From positions 1 through 64,000 of the forward strand of contig NZ_JAFFZS010000012.1 in the NCBI RefSeq assembly GCF_016921115.1: a stretch of DNA of 64,000 nucleotides. Direction: 5' to 3'. Made by a program: the position numbers and the translations under genes. The notes under the pieces were generated by a model. The model saw only the letters and a program-made list of their open reading frames with translations. It did not search any database and had not been told where the DNA came from. This document shows, in pieces, positions 9,613 through 18,169 of the stretch. Numbering within the stretch: the first letter of the stretch is position 1; each line of letters begins with the position of its first letter. The stretch comes from Streptomyces actuosus (GTDB taxonomy: Bacteria; Actinomycetota; Actinomycetes; Streptomycetales; Streptomycetaceae).

Positions 9613-11103
9613 TCAGTTGTAGGCCGAGAAGGCCTTCGAGAAGGCGAACGGGGACTGGTCGACGGAGCTGCACGTGGCGTCGGCCGACGGCTTGGGACCT
9701 CCCGGGCAGGCCTTGTCGCGGGTGGCGGACCACATCGACAGCCAGCCGAGGCCCTTGGACTTGGCGAAGTTCACCAGCTGGGTGGCGTCGTCGACCTTGA
9801 ACACCTCCGACGCCACGTCGTTGACGCCGATCATCGGCGTGACGGCGACGGTCTTCCACGCGGCGCCGTCGCTCAGGCCGAGAACGCTCTTGATCTGGGC
9901 CTGCGTGGCGGTGGCGGCCTGCTCGGCGTAGGTGCCCATGTCGCCGCTGTAGGAGGCCCCGTAGTCCATCGCCATGATGTTGACCGTGCTGGTCCGCACG
10001 CCGTTCTGCTCGGCGTCGGCCAGGAGGTTCACGCCGTCCTGGGTGAGGCCCTCCGGCATCACCGGGAGGGTGAAGGAGACGTCGAGGTCAGGGTGCTGCT
10101 GCTGGAGCCTGGCGATGGCCTGGGCGCGGCGGGTGTTGGCCGACGTGTTGGGCAGGGCACCGCCCTCGATGTCGAAGTCGACCTTGGTGAGACGGTAGGC
10201 GTCGACTGCCTTGCCGTAGGCCGCGGCCAGGGCGTCCGCCGAGGTGCAGGAGGTGGCCAGCTCGGTGCCGGACGCGCCGCCGAACGAGACGCGCACGTCG
10301 CCGCCCTTGGCACGCAGGGCGCCGATCTGGGAGGCGACGCCGTCGCTCGCGAGGTCGGTCACGCCGCCCCACTTGGGGGCGCAGCCCCCGCCGTCGGTGA
10401 TGAAGGCGAGGTTGTAGTTCTTCACGCCGGTCGCGTCGGCGCTCGCGAGCAGGTCGAAGGCCGGGTAGAGGGAGGTGTCGACGTAGGGGGCGAAGCCGGC
10501 GCCGGCGCCCGTGCCGGTCCCGGGGCTCTGCGAGGGAGTGGGGGTGGCGGTCTGCGTAGGCGTGGCGGACTGTGTGGGGGTGGCCGTGGGCGTGGCGGTC
10601 CGTGTGGGGGTGGCCGTGGGTGTGGCGGTCGGAGTCGGCGGGTCGGTGGGCCGGCCGCTGGGCTCGGGGGTGGCGCCGCTGTCGGCGGAGCAGCTGTCCC
10701 CGTCGATGAGGCAGCCCGTCGGGTCGGCGGTGCCGTTGACCACGAACCCGACGGTCACCGACTCGCCGGCGGCCAGCCCGTCGGTGTCCCAGGTCGGAGG
10801 CGTGACCGTGACGTGCTGCCCGCTGACGCTCGACTCGCCGTTCCACAGGGAGCTGAGCGTGGAACCGGACGGCAGGTCGAACTCCAGCTTCCAGTCCTTG
10901 CCCGCCTGGCCGCTGTTGTTGGTCACGACGTACTGCGCGGTGTAGCCGGTGGACCAGCCGCTGGTCCTGGTGTACGCGGCGCCGATGCCGGCCGCCTGCG
11001 CGGTGCCCGCGAGCAGGACCGCGCCGCCGCCGACGACGGCCGCGGCGACCAGGCCTCCGATCGCCTTGTTCTTGCCAGTGATCTTCCGCCGGTGCGTGGT
11101 CAT
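9613..11103 (-). CDS. Secreted GH18 chitinase with CBM2
   Basis: 496 aa. Signal peptide (1-37, ending AQA), a CBM2-type carbohydrate-binding module (about 38-133, GWSTGYTAQYVVTNNSG), a Thr-Pro repeat linker (about 153-192) and a GH18 barrel (about 203-496). The GH18 catalytic DxDxE motif is Asp309-Phe-Asp311-Ile-Glu313, with Glu313 the likely acid; the usual preceding Gly is replaced (KVDFDIEGG). Expected to hydrolyse chitin extracellularly. It lies downstream of a two-component system on the same strand with a DasR-like box in between, so both may regulate it. Alternative substrates such as other GlcNAc polymers cannot be excluded. Confidence 0.88.
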   Translation of the reverse strand: MTTHRRKITGKNKAIGGLVAAAVVGGGAVLLAGTAQAAGIGAAYTRTSGWSTGYTAQYVVTNNSGQAGKDWKLEFDLPSGSTLSSLWNGESSVSGQHVTVTPPTWDTDGLAAGESVTVGFVVNGTADPTGCLIDGDSCSADSGATPEPSGRPTDPPTPTATPTATPTRTATPTATPTQSATPTQTATPTPSQSPGTGTGAGAGFAPYVDTSLYPAFDLLASADATGVKNYNLAFITDGGGCAPKWGGVTDLASDGVASQIGALRAKGGDVRVSFGGASGTELATSCTSADALAAAYGKAVDAYRLTKVDFDIEGGALPNTSANTRRAQAIARLQQQHPDLDVSFTLPVMPEGLTQDGVNLLADAEQNGVRTSTVNIMAMDYGASYSGDMGTYAEQAATATQAQIKSVLGLSDGAAWKTVAVTPMIGVNDVASEVFKVDDATQLVNFAKSKGLGWLSMWSATRDKACPGGPKPSADATCSSVDQSPFAFSKAFSAYN

Positions 11104-11211
11104 GCGCGTGCCTGCCTTCGCTGTTCACGGGGTGGGGTGGGCAGCACGCTAGCGACCCGAAATCCGACAAACGGCTTGTTCCCGACCGGCGTTGAGGAGC
11201 TTAGGGTGCGC

Positions 11212-12621
11212 TTAAGGAAGGGATCGGGGAGGATTAAAGGTCGAGACCAATTTGCCCGGCCTGCGGCGCCGCACCGCGCCGCGGTGCCCCCGGCCGGAGG
11301 GTGTGCGCTGCCGCCCGTCCCGCTGGATCCAGATCCGCACCTCCGTGCCGCCCAGCACCGAGCGGCCGATCCGCACGTCGCCGCCCGTGGACTCCGCGAG
11401 CCGGCGCACGATGTCCAGGCCCAGCCCCGTGGAGCCGTCACTGCCCGAGCCCCGGCCGCGCGCCATGGCCGCCTCGGGGTCGGCGATGCCGGGCCCGGCG
11501 TCCGAGACGAGCACGATCACGGCGTCCTCGCCGCTGTGCACGTCGACCGCGAAGGCGGTGCCCTCGCCGGTGTGCCGGAAGACGTTGCCCAGCAGCGCGT
11601 CGAGCGCGGCGGCCAGGTCGGCGCGGGCCACGGGGGTGCGCACCGGGCGGTCGACGCCGGCCAGCCGCCACTTTCGGCCCTCGTCCTCGGCGAGCGCCGA
11701 CCAGAACTCCATCCGCTCCCGGACCACTTCGGCGGCGTCACACCCGGCACCCGGCCCGGCCGCGGCGGTCTGCGGCTTGGCTTCCCGGGCCGTGCGGATG
11801 ATGGTGTCGACCTCGCGCTCCAGTTGCTCGACGGCGGCCCGGGTCTGCTCGGCGGCCGGACCGTCGCCGAGGGAGGCGGCGTTGAGCCGCAGCACGGTCA
11901 GCGGGGTGCGCAGGCGGTGCGACAGGTCGGCGGCCAGTTCGCGTTCGTTGGCCAGGAGCTGGACGACCTGGTCGGCCATGGAGTTGAACGCGACGGCGGC
12001 GAACCGCAGTTCGGTCGGCCCCTCCTCGGGCACCCTGGCTCCCAGCTGCCCCTCCCCCAGTTCGTGCGCACCCTCGGCGAGGCGCTGCGCGGGCTGCACC
12101 ATCCGCACTCCGAGCCGGTCGGCGACGGCGACCGAGCCGACGACGAGGGCGGCCCCGACCGCGGCGAGCACCGCCCAGGCCGTGCCGACGCCGTTGCTGA
12201 CCTCGGCCTCGGGAACGTACACCTCGACCACGGCCATCGCGCCCGTGCTCAGCGCAACCGGCTGCAGCAGCGTCGACCCGCCGGGCACGGCGGTGGTGGA
12301 GGCGCGGCCCAGTCGACGCACGGTGGCGATGTCCCCGTCGGCGGCGCGCTGCCGCCCCAGGTCGACGGCCGGCTGGTCTCCGCTCGGGGGAATGTGGACG
12401 GCCATCCCCGCGTCGGACTCCGCGGAGGCGACGACCCGTTCAAGCTGGTCGCGGTCGGTGGTGATGGACAGGGCCGGGACGACCGCGGCGGCCACGCGTT
12501 CGGCGTTGGAGAACGCCCGGTCCCGGGCCATCTCCTTGATGACGAGGCCGAGCGGGACGGCGAAGGCGACCACGACCATGGTGGTGACCGCCAGGCAGAC
12601 CCTGACCAGTGCCCATCTCAT
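11212..12621 (-). CDS. Two-component sensor histidine kinase
   Basis: 469 aa. First membrane helix at about residues 4-30, an extracytoplasmic sensor of about 130 residues, a second helix (GTAWAVLAAVGAALVVGSVAV), HAMP, then HisKA with the H-box LAADLSHRLRTPLTVLRLN and a HATPase with N-box (ALLGNVFRHT), DAGPGI and GSTGLGLDIVRRL. The H-box carries Arg (HRLRTP) rather than the common HELRTP, a form frequent in actinomycetes. The ATG overlaps the stop of the response regulator (ATGA), so the pair is co-translated. The signal is unknown; the adjacent chitinase suggests a cell-surface or glycan cue. Confidence 0.88.
   Translation of the reverse strand: MRWALVRVCLAVTTMVVVAFAVPLGLVIKEMARDRAFSNAERVAAAVVPALSITTDRDQLERVVASAESDAGMAVHIPPSGDQPAVDLGRQRAADGDIATVRRLGRASTTAVPGGSTLLQPVALSTGAMAVVEVYVPEAEVSNGVGTAWAVLAAVGAALVVGSVAVADRLGVRMVQPAQRLAEGAHELGEGQLGARVPEEGPTELRFAAVAFNSMADQVVQLLANERELAADLSHRLRTPLTVLRLNAASLGDGPAAEQTRAAVEQLEREVDTIIRTAREAKPQTAAAGPGAGCDAAEVVRERMEFWSALAEDEGRKWRLAGVDRPVRTPVARADLAAALDALLGNVFRHTGEGTAFAVDVHSGEDAVIVLVSDAGPGIADPEAAMARGRGSGSDGSTGLGLDIVRRLAESTGGDVRIGRSVLGGTEVRIWIQRDGRQRTPSGRGHRGAVRRRRPGKLVSTFNPPRSLP
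11236..11251. promoter_or_regulatory. DasR-like (dre) box upstream of the chitinase
   Basis: AAAGGTCGAGACCAAT matches 12 of 16 positions of the DasR-responsive element ACTGGTCTAGACCACT. It is 133 bp upstream of the chitinase start and lies inside the last codons of the kinase gene. DasR is the established GlcNAc-responsive repressor of chitin genes. Confidence 0.55.
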
Positions 12622-13325
12622 CGCGGTGGCTCCCCTTCCGCGGGCGGCTCCAGCTTCACGCCCACGCCGCGAAGGGTGTGCAGGTAGCGGGGTCGGGCGG
12701 CCGTCTCGCCCAGCTTGCGGCGGAGCCAGGACAGATGGACGTCGATGGTCTGGTCGTCGCCGTAGGACTGCTGCCACACCTCGGCGAGCAGTTCCCGGCG
12801 CGGTACGACGACACCGGGCCGGCCGGCCAGGAAGGCGAGCAGGTCGAACTCGCGCCGGGTCAGGTCCAGCCGCGCGCCGTCCAGTTCGGCCTGGCGGCGC
12901 GTCGGGTCGACGGTGAGGCCGCCGACGCGGATGACGGTGGACGGGGGCGTCTCCCCGGCGAAGGAGCGGGCGCGGCGCAGCACGGCCGCCATGCGTGCCG
13001 AGAGGTGCTCCACCGAGAACGGCTTGGTGAGGTAGTCGTCCGCGCCGGCGTTGAGCAGCCGGACGATCTCCGCCTCGTCGTCCCGCGCGGTGGCGATGAT
13101 CACGGGAACGTCCGTGATGCCGCGCAGCATCTTCAGGGCCTCGGAGCCGTCCAGGTCGGGCAGACCGAGGTCCAGGATCACGACGTCGAAGCGGAAATGG
13201 GCGACCTCGCGCAGCGCCTCCAGCGCCGTCCCGACACTGCGCACCGTGTGGGCGGCGTCGGTCAGATGCCGGATGAGCGCCGAGCGTACGAACTGGTCGT
13301 CCTCGACCACGAGCACACTTGCCAT
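12618..13325 (-). CDS. OmpR-family response regulator
   Basis: 235 aa. The receiver domain has acidic pocket Glu8-Asp9-Asp10, phosphoacceptor Asp52 (VVILDLGLPD) and a conserved Lys in LTKPF. The C-terminal winged-helix DNA-binding domain contains LTRREFDLLAFLAGRPG and YGDDQTIDVHLSWLRRKLG. It is encoded upstream of, and coupled to, its kinase. The start at 13325 (MASVLVVEDDQF) was chosen since the receiver begins immediately. Targets are unknown; the divergent secreted-protein gene and the downstream chitinase are reasonable candidates. Confidence 0.9.
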   Translation of the reverse strand: MASVLVVEDDQFVRSALIRHLTDAAHTVRSVGTALEALREVAHFRFDVVILDLGLPDLDGSEALKMLRGITDVPVIIATARDDEAEIVRLLNAGADDYLTKPFSVEHLSARMAAVLRRARSFAGETPPSTVIRVGGLTVDPTRRQAELDGARLDLTRREFDLLAFLAGRPGVVVPRRELLAEVWQQSYGDDQTIDVHLSWLRRKLGETAARPRYLHTLRGVGVKLEPPAEGEPPR

Positions 13326-13489
13326 GCGCCGCACCGTACGCCATGCGGGCGACGGGCCTCCGGGCCCTGTGGACACCTTCCGCCCTGTGGACACCTTCCG
13401 CCCGCGGGGGTGCCCTCCGTCGCGGACGATCGGGGAGCGTTCCCCGTCGGCGGGACACCCGCGGGGCGCGTGAGGCAGTATGGCTCGCG

Positions 13490-14008
13490 ATGCGCAGAGG
13501 ACTCCTACACGTACTGGCGTGGTCGCTCGCCACGGGCGCGGCGGTCACGCTGTCGTGGTGGGGTGTGCACACGGTGATGGCGGGCACGGCCTACGATCCG
13601 CCGCGCGCCCTGCCCATCACGGCGGCCGACGCGACCACGCAGAGGTCCGCGCCGCTGGCGTCGTCGACGGCACGGCCGAGCCCGTCCGGGCCGTCCTCCC
13701 CGCCGGAGCCGGCGCCGAGCCGGACGTCCCCGCGGCCCGCGCCGTCCGCCCCGGCGGCGAGCACCACGCCCTCCCCCTCGGCCTCGGGCCGGGTGAAGGG
13801 CTACGACACCGACGGCGGCCGGGTGGTCTTCGACATCCGCGCCGCGGACGCCTCCCTCGTCTCCGCCACGCCCGGACCGGGCTGGTCCATGCAGGTGTGG
13901 AAGACGGAGTCCTGGATCCGGGTGGAGTTCACGTCGGGCGCGGACCGGGTCTCGGTGTTCTGCACCTGGCACGACGGCCCGCCGCGGGTGGAGGTCGGCA
14001 CCTACTGA
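13490..14008 (+). CDS. Membrane-anchored or secreted protein with Ser/Pro linker
   Basis: 172 aa. An N-terminal hydrophobic segment (about residues 5-29) is followed by a long Ser/Pro/Ala-rich linker (about 45-100) and a C-terminal beta-rich domain (GYDTDGGRVVFDIRAADASLVSATPGPGWSMQVWKTESWIRVEF ... SVFCTWHDGPP; shown in parts). It resembles the extracytoplasmic stalk-and-domain proteins that sit beside two-component systems. Divergent from the response regulator with 164 bp between starts, so it may be its target. No family recognised; start at the ATG before MRRGLLHVLAWSL. Confidence 0.7.
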   Translation: MRRGLLHVLAWSLATGAAVTLSWWGVHTVMAGTAYDPPRALPITAADATTQRSAPLASSTARPSPSGPSSPPEPAPSRTSPRPAPSAPAASTTPSPSASGRVKGYDTDGGRVVFDIRAADASLVSATPGPGWSMQVWKTESWIRVEFTSGADRVSVFCTWHDGPPRVEVGTY

Positions 14009-14066
14009 CGCGGCCCGCGGGCACGCACCCGCGGGGCTCCGCCGGGCCGCGGCCCGCCCCCGGCCG

Positions 14067-14936
14067 TCAGCGGAACACCGACGGCGGCGGCGCCGGTGAG
14101 GCGACGGCCCGCGCGTCGGTGACGGGGACGGCGCCGCCGGTGAAGTCGACGAGCGCCCGGCCGTGCTCGACCCGGCCCGGGTGCGGGTCGGAGGCGGCGC
14201 GGCGGGTGAGCTCCGCTGTCGGCAGCGGGTCGTCGCAGGCGACGAGGACGGCGTTGCCGAAGCGCTTGCCACGCAGCACCGTGGGGTCGGCGACAAGGGC
14301 GAGTTCGGCGAAACGGGCGGCGGCGGTGGCGATCTGCCCGCGCAGGTGGGCCAGCGGCGGCCCGTCGGCGAGGTTGGCGGTGTACAGGCCGCCGGGCCTC
14401 AGGGCCCTGCGGACCTCGTCGAGGAACTCGGTGGAGGTCAGGTGGGCGGGGGTGCGGGCCCCGCTGAAGACGTCGGCGATGACGAGGTCGGCCCAGCCGT
14501 CGGGCACCTTGGCGAGCCCTTCGCGGGCGTCCGCCGACCGTACGCGTATCCGGGCGTTCGGATCCAACGGCAGTGTCCGCCGGACCAGTCGGACGAGGGG
14601 CGCGTCGCGCTCGACGACCTGCTGGGTGGAGCGGGGGCGGGTGGCGGCGACGTACCGGGCGAGGGTGAGCGCGCCGCCGCCGAGGTGCACGGCGTGGATC
14701 GGCCGGCCGGGCGGGGCGGCGAGGTCGATGACGTGGCCGAGGCGCCGCTGGTACTCGAAGGACAGGTACACCGGGTCGTCCAGGTCGACGTACGACTGGG
14801 GCGCGCCGTCGAGCAGCAGCGTCCAGGCGCGCGGCCGGTCCCGGTCCGGCACCAGCTCCGCGAGCCCGCCGTCGACACCTTCGACGACAGGTTCCGCGGC
14901 GTCCTGCCGGCGCCGGGAATTCTTCGACCTGCCCAC
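14067..14936 (-). CDS. Spermidine synthase-like methyltransferase-fold protein
   Basis: 289 aa with the polyamine-synthase-like Rossmann fold: HLGGGALTLARYVAATRP (nucleotide-binding loop), QQVVERDAPLVRLVRRTLPL (acidic residue after beta 2) and DLVIADVFSGARTPAHLT (after the fourth strand). Streptomyces genomes carry such spermidine synthase-like proteins without a full polyamine pathway alongside, and many are probably methyltransferases of unknown substrate. It lacks the membrane segments of the fused transporter type. A basic N-terminus precedes the domain. Convergent with the gene at 13490. Confidence 0.75.
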   Translation of the reverse strand: MGRSKNSRRRQDAAEPVVEGVDGGLAELVPDRDRPRAWTLLLDGAPQSYVDLDDPVYLSFEYQRRLGHVIDLAAPPGRPIHAVHLGGGALTLARYVAATRPRSTQQVVERDAPLVRLVRRTLPLDPNARIRVRSADAREGLAKVPDGWADLVIADVFSGARTPAHLTSTEFLDEVRRALRPGGLYTANLADGPPLAHLRGQIATAAARFAELALVADPTVLRGKRFGNAVLVACDDPLPTAELTRRAASDPHPGRVEHGRALVDFTGGAVPVTDARAVASPAPPPSVFR

Positions 14937-14984
14937 TCGGCCATTATGCGGAGCCGCGCGTCGGACCGCCCGCCCGGGTCGGTC

Positions 14985-15425
14985 TCAGCGGCAGCTGTCC
15001 GCCGCCTCGATCAGCCGTGCCGCCTCCCCCAGCGCGGCGCGCAGCACCGCCGCGTCGGTCGCCAGGTCCGCCTCCCCGGGCGGGACGAGCCAGTCGGAGC
15101 CCTCCACCGGCGGCTCGGGCAGCGCCGGGCCGGCCCCGCGGCCGTCGGTCTCGGTGCAGGTGCTGCCCGGCACGTCCCAGCCCGCCGCGGTTCCTGGCGG
15201 GACGAGGAAGCCCAGCGTCTCGCGGTCGTCGTCGTGCAGGACGGGGCCGACCGCGTCGAGCGCGACACGGCGCAGGATGTCCACCGCCTCCAGTCCCTGC
15301 CGGGTCGGCACCGTGACGAGGTCCCAGGCGGCCCGCGCGGCCGGGGGTGCGCTGCACGCCGGACTCGGCGGGTGCCCTGCCGTCGACGGCGCCGTACAAG
15401 GCTCGATGCTCTGGCTGGTCTCCAT
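14985..15425 (-). CDS. Streptomyces primase/polymerase-domain-like small protein
   Basis: 146 aa. Core pattern: WDLVTVPTRQGLEAVDILRR ... VGPVLHDDDRETLGFLVPPGTAAGW. The same pattern (DVV.VP...G...LDRL ... GPV......R.L.F..PPGTA) is seen in the protein at 23935. In Streptomyces such proteins are usually annotated as bifunctional primase/polymerase N-terminal-like; they are too short to be enzymes on that basis alone. The start at 15425 (METSQSIEP) has GGAGG six bases upstream. It lies 41 bp from the methyltransferase-like gene start, so the two may be one transcript. Confidence 0.7.
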   Translation of the reverse strand: METSQSIEPCTAPSTAGHPPSPACSAPPAARAAWDLVTVPTRQGLEAVDILRRVALDAVGPVLHDDDRETLGFLVPPGTAAGWDVPGSTCTETDGRGAGPALPEPPVEGSDWLVPPGEADLATDAAVLRAALGEAARLIEAADSCR

Positions 15426-15725
15426 CCCGGCCTCCACCACGGAACCCCTCTGAAACACCTTGCGCGACCCGCGAGAACGTCTTGTGCGGTCCACAGAGTC
15501 CAACGCATCTCGACGTCAACGGCTACGGCGGAAGTCCGCCGCAAAGGATGGCAGTTCATGGCAGATCGCGGATGAGATATCCGCTTTGTAGCCGAACACC
15601 GCGTGGCGGCTCCGTCGCAGCAGGTACGTTCTAGCCCGCTGGAGACAGGGTGATCAGGCCGGCAAACCGGTCAACTCGTCCCATGTTCCGGCATGGTTCG
15701 ACGGTTCGCACGAGAGGACCCGGCC
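15426..15725. other. Divergent promoter region
   Basis: Three hundred bases between divergent genes, less GC-rich than the neighbours. It includes a 5-bp inverted repeat CCATG/CATGG at 15681-15696 about 30 bp before the TPR regulator start. No further recognisable site. Confidence 0.4.
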
Positions 15726-17147
15726 ATGGCGTCGTCCACGCTGAACGCATCCCAGACGTCCCAGCCCGACCGGCCACCGCGGCCCAACCTCGCCTTCCGG
15801 CAGGTGCGCGGGCGGCGGTCCCCGGCCGAGTTCGCCGCACTGGTACGGCGGGCCGCACGCGAGATCGGTGAGCGGGTCAGCTGCGACGCGCGCTACATCG
15901 GCCGGGTCGAGGCGGGTGAGATCCGCTGCCCCAACTACGCCTACGAGCGGGTGTTCCTGCACATGTTCCCCGGCCGCACGCTGACGGACCTGGGGTTCGC
16001 GCCCCGCTCGGCCGTCCGCGGGCGCAGGCCGCGGGCCGCTGAGACGCAGGGCACCGGCGATCCGTATGACACGCCGAGCACGCACCACGCGCAGGACCCG
16101 TACGACACGCACGACGACCACGAGGAGAGCGACGTGCTGCGTCGCGCATTCATGACCGGCGGGGGCGCCACCGTGGCCGCCGCCTCGCTGGGCACCTTCG
16201 GCCTCGCCCCCGACGCCGTGGCGGCGGAACGTCCCGCCGGCCGTCCGGGAGCGGGTGAGGCGAGCGCGCTGGAGGAGGCCGTCCGCAGGATCCGCCTGCT
16301 CGACGACCGGCACGGCGCCGACGGCCTGTACCGGCGCGCCGCGGCCCCGCTCCGCGCCGCGTACGCACTGCTGGACGCCGGCGCGACCCGGCAGGCGACC
16401 GCCGACCGGCTCCACTCCGGCGCCGGCGAACTCGCCATCTCGGTCGGCTGGCTGGCCCACGACTCCGGCCGCTTCGACGACGCGCGCTCCCACTACGCGG
16501 AGGCGCTCGCGACCGCCCGGATGACGGGGGACGACGCGCTGGAGGCGCACGCCTTCTGCAACGCCGCCTTCCTCGCCCGGGACGCCGGGCGCCCGCGCGA
16601 GGCGCTGCGCGCCGCGCAGGCCGCCCAGCGCGCGGCGCGCCCTCTGGGCTCCGCCCGCCTGATGTCGCTGCTGGGGCTGCGCGAGGCGGGCGGCTGGGCG
16701 GGGCTCGCCGACCGCGCCGCCTGCGAGCGGGCCCTGGTGCGGGCGCAGGCGCTGTTCGCACGCGGCGCCTCGGACGCCGACCCGGAGTGGATGAGCTTCT
16801 ACGGCGAGGCGGAACTGGAAGGCCTGGAGGCGCAGTGCTGGTCCACGCTGGGCGACTGGCGGCGCGCGGCGCAGCACGCACGGCGCGCGGCGCAGCTGCA
16901 GGACCCGCACTTCACCCGGAACACCGCGCTGTACACGGCCGAGCTGGCCGACGACCTCGCGCGCGGTGGACGGCCCGACGAGGCCGCCACGGCCGGGATG
17001 CGGGTGCTGGACCTGCTGGGCGAGGTGCAGTCGTCGCGGATCCAGACGATGCTGGCGGGGACCGCGCGGGTGCTGCTGCCGCACCGGCGGACCTCGGGTG
17101 TGTCGCAGTTCCTGGAGCGGCACGCCTCACTGCCCCGGACCGCCTGA
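15726..17147 (+). CDS. NsdA-like TPR regulator
   Basis: 473 aa. The N-terminus holds an XRE-like segment (about residues 28-75: FAALVRRAAREIG ... YIGRVEAGEIRCPNYAYERV). A hinge of charged His/Asp repeats and a Gly/Ala-rich stretch follow, then a long array of TPR-type helical repeats (GWLAHDSGRFDDARSHYAEAL; AAFLARDAGRPREALRAAQAA). This layout matches the Streptomyces NsdA/BldA-era regulator family that affects development and antibiotic production. A GAGG ribosome site precedes the ATG at 15726. Paralogue identity is uncertain; I give no symbol. It is alone on its strand with its own promoter region. Confidence 0.75.
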   Translation: MASSTLNASQTSQPDRPPRPNLAFRQVRGRRSPAEFAALVRRAAREIGERVSCDARYIGRVEAGEIRCPNYAYERVFLHMFPGRTLTDLGFAPRSAVRGRRPRAAETQGTGDPYDTPSTHHAQDPYDTHDDHEESDVLRRAFMTGGGATVAAASLGTFGLAPDAVAAERPAGRPGAGEASALEEAVRRIRLLDDRHGADGLYRRAAAPLRAAYALLDAGATRQATADRLHSGAGELAISVGWLAHDSGRFDDARSHYAEALATARMTGDDALEAHAFCNAAFLARDAGRPREALRAAQAAQRAARPLGSARLMSLLGLREAGGWAGLADRAACERALVRAQALFARGASDADPEWMSFYGEAELEGLEAQCWSTLGDWRRAAQHARRAAQLQDPHFTRNTALYTAELADDLARGGRPDEAATAGMRVLDLLGEVQSSRIQTMLAGTARVLLPHRRTSGVSQFLERHASLPRTA

Positions 17148-17233
17148 CGCCGGTCGGCCGGCGCCCGCCGCCGGGGCCGGCGGGCACGCCGCGGCGCCGC
17201 GGATCGCGCGCCGCGCGCCCACCGGCGCCGGGG

Positions 17234-17839
17234 CTACGGCAGCTGCCCGGCCAGGTGCCCCAGGTCGTTCCAGCTCTCGACGGCCGGCTCGCCGTAGGCC
17301 CAGCCCAGGACCGACAGGGAGGTCGGGTTCAGCCGTATGCGGGCCGCGAAGTCGAGCGGCAGGCCCAGCCAGCGCGCGCCGATGGAGCGCAGGATGTGGC
17401 CGTGGGCGAAGACCAGGACGTCGCGGTCGGCGGAGCGGGCCCAGGCGACGACCTCGTCCGCGCGCGCGGTGACGTCGGCGAGGGACTCCCCCTCGGGGAC
17501 GCCGTCGCGCCAGATCAGCCAGCCGGGACGGACGGCCTGGATCTCGGCGGGGGTCATGCCCTCGTACGCCCCGTAGTCCCACTCCATGAGCGTGTCCCAG
17601 GTGGCCGCCCGGTCGCCGAAGCCGGCGAGTTCGCACGTCTCCCGGGCGCGTGCCAGCGGGCTGGTGCGGACCTCGGCGCCTGCGAGGCCGTCGAAGGGGA
17701 CCCGGTTCAGCCGCTCACCGAGCAGTTCGGCGCCCCGGCGGCCCTCCGCGAGGAGGGGGACGTCCGTCCTGCCGGTGTGCTTGCCGGACAGCGACCACTG
17801 GGTCTGTCCGTGCCGGGCCAGCAGGATGCGCGGTGCCAT
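17234..17839 (-). CDS. Histidine phosphatase (phosphoglycerate mutase-like)
   Basis: 201 aa of the branch-1 histidine phosphatase superfamily. The phosphohistidine motif is LARHGQTQWS (His10), with TSPLARARETCE, the acid residue in EWDYGAYEG and the second catalytic His in VLVFAHGHILRSIG. The size and lack of a cofactor-mutase insert favour a small-molecule or sugar phosphatase over a glycolytic mutase. Substrate unknown. Flanked by convergent and divergent neighbours, apparently monocistronic. Confidence 0.88.
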   Translation of the reverse strand: MAPRILLARHGQTQWSLSGKHTGRTDVPLLAEGRRGAELLGERLNRVPFDGLAGAEVRTSPLARARETCELAGFGDRAATWDTLMEWDYGAYEGMTPAEIQAVRPGWLIWRDGVPEGESLADVTARADEVVAWARSADRDVLVFAHGHILRSIGARWLGLPLDFAARIRLNPTSLSVLGWAYGEPAVESWNDLGHLAGQLP

Positions 17840-18169
17840 GAGCGGCCTTTCCGTGGGAGTGGGAGTGAACCGTGTGAAAGGAACGGAGCGGACGAGGGGG
17901 CCGGGGGAAGGCCGTGCGAGTGGGCCGGAGAGCGGTGGCGGCTCTGGGGGGTGTCAGCGCGTCGGCCGCCCGCACACCCCGTCAGGCGGCGGGGCGGCCC
18001 GAAGCGGAACCCCTTCCATCATCGCGCACCGCTGTCGCGGGCAACCCGGTGGGCGATCACGACGTCTTTCAGGGCCGGGGGGCGGCCGGTACGGGCGCCC
18101 GCCCACGCCGTAGAGTGACCGTCCGCGCCACCGGGTGCCGCAGCGACAAGAAGGGGGAGGGCGAATCGG

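Noticed and set aside
9052..12687. A 1211-codon open frame on the plus strand
   Set aside because: It is antisense to the chitinase and sensor kinase; Gly/Arg/His-rich composition shows it is a high-GC shadow frame.
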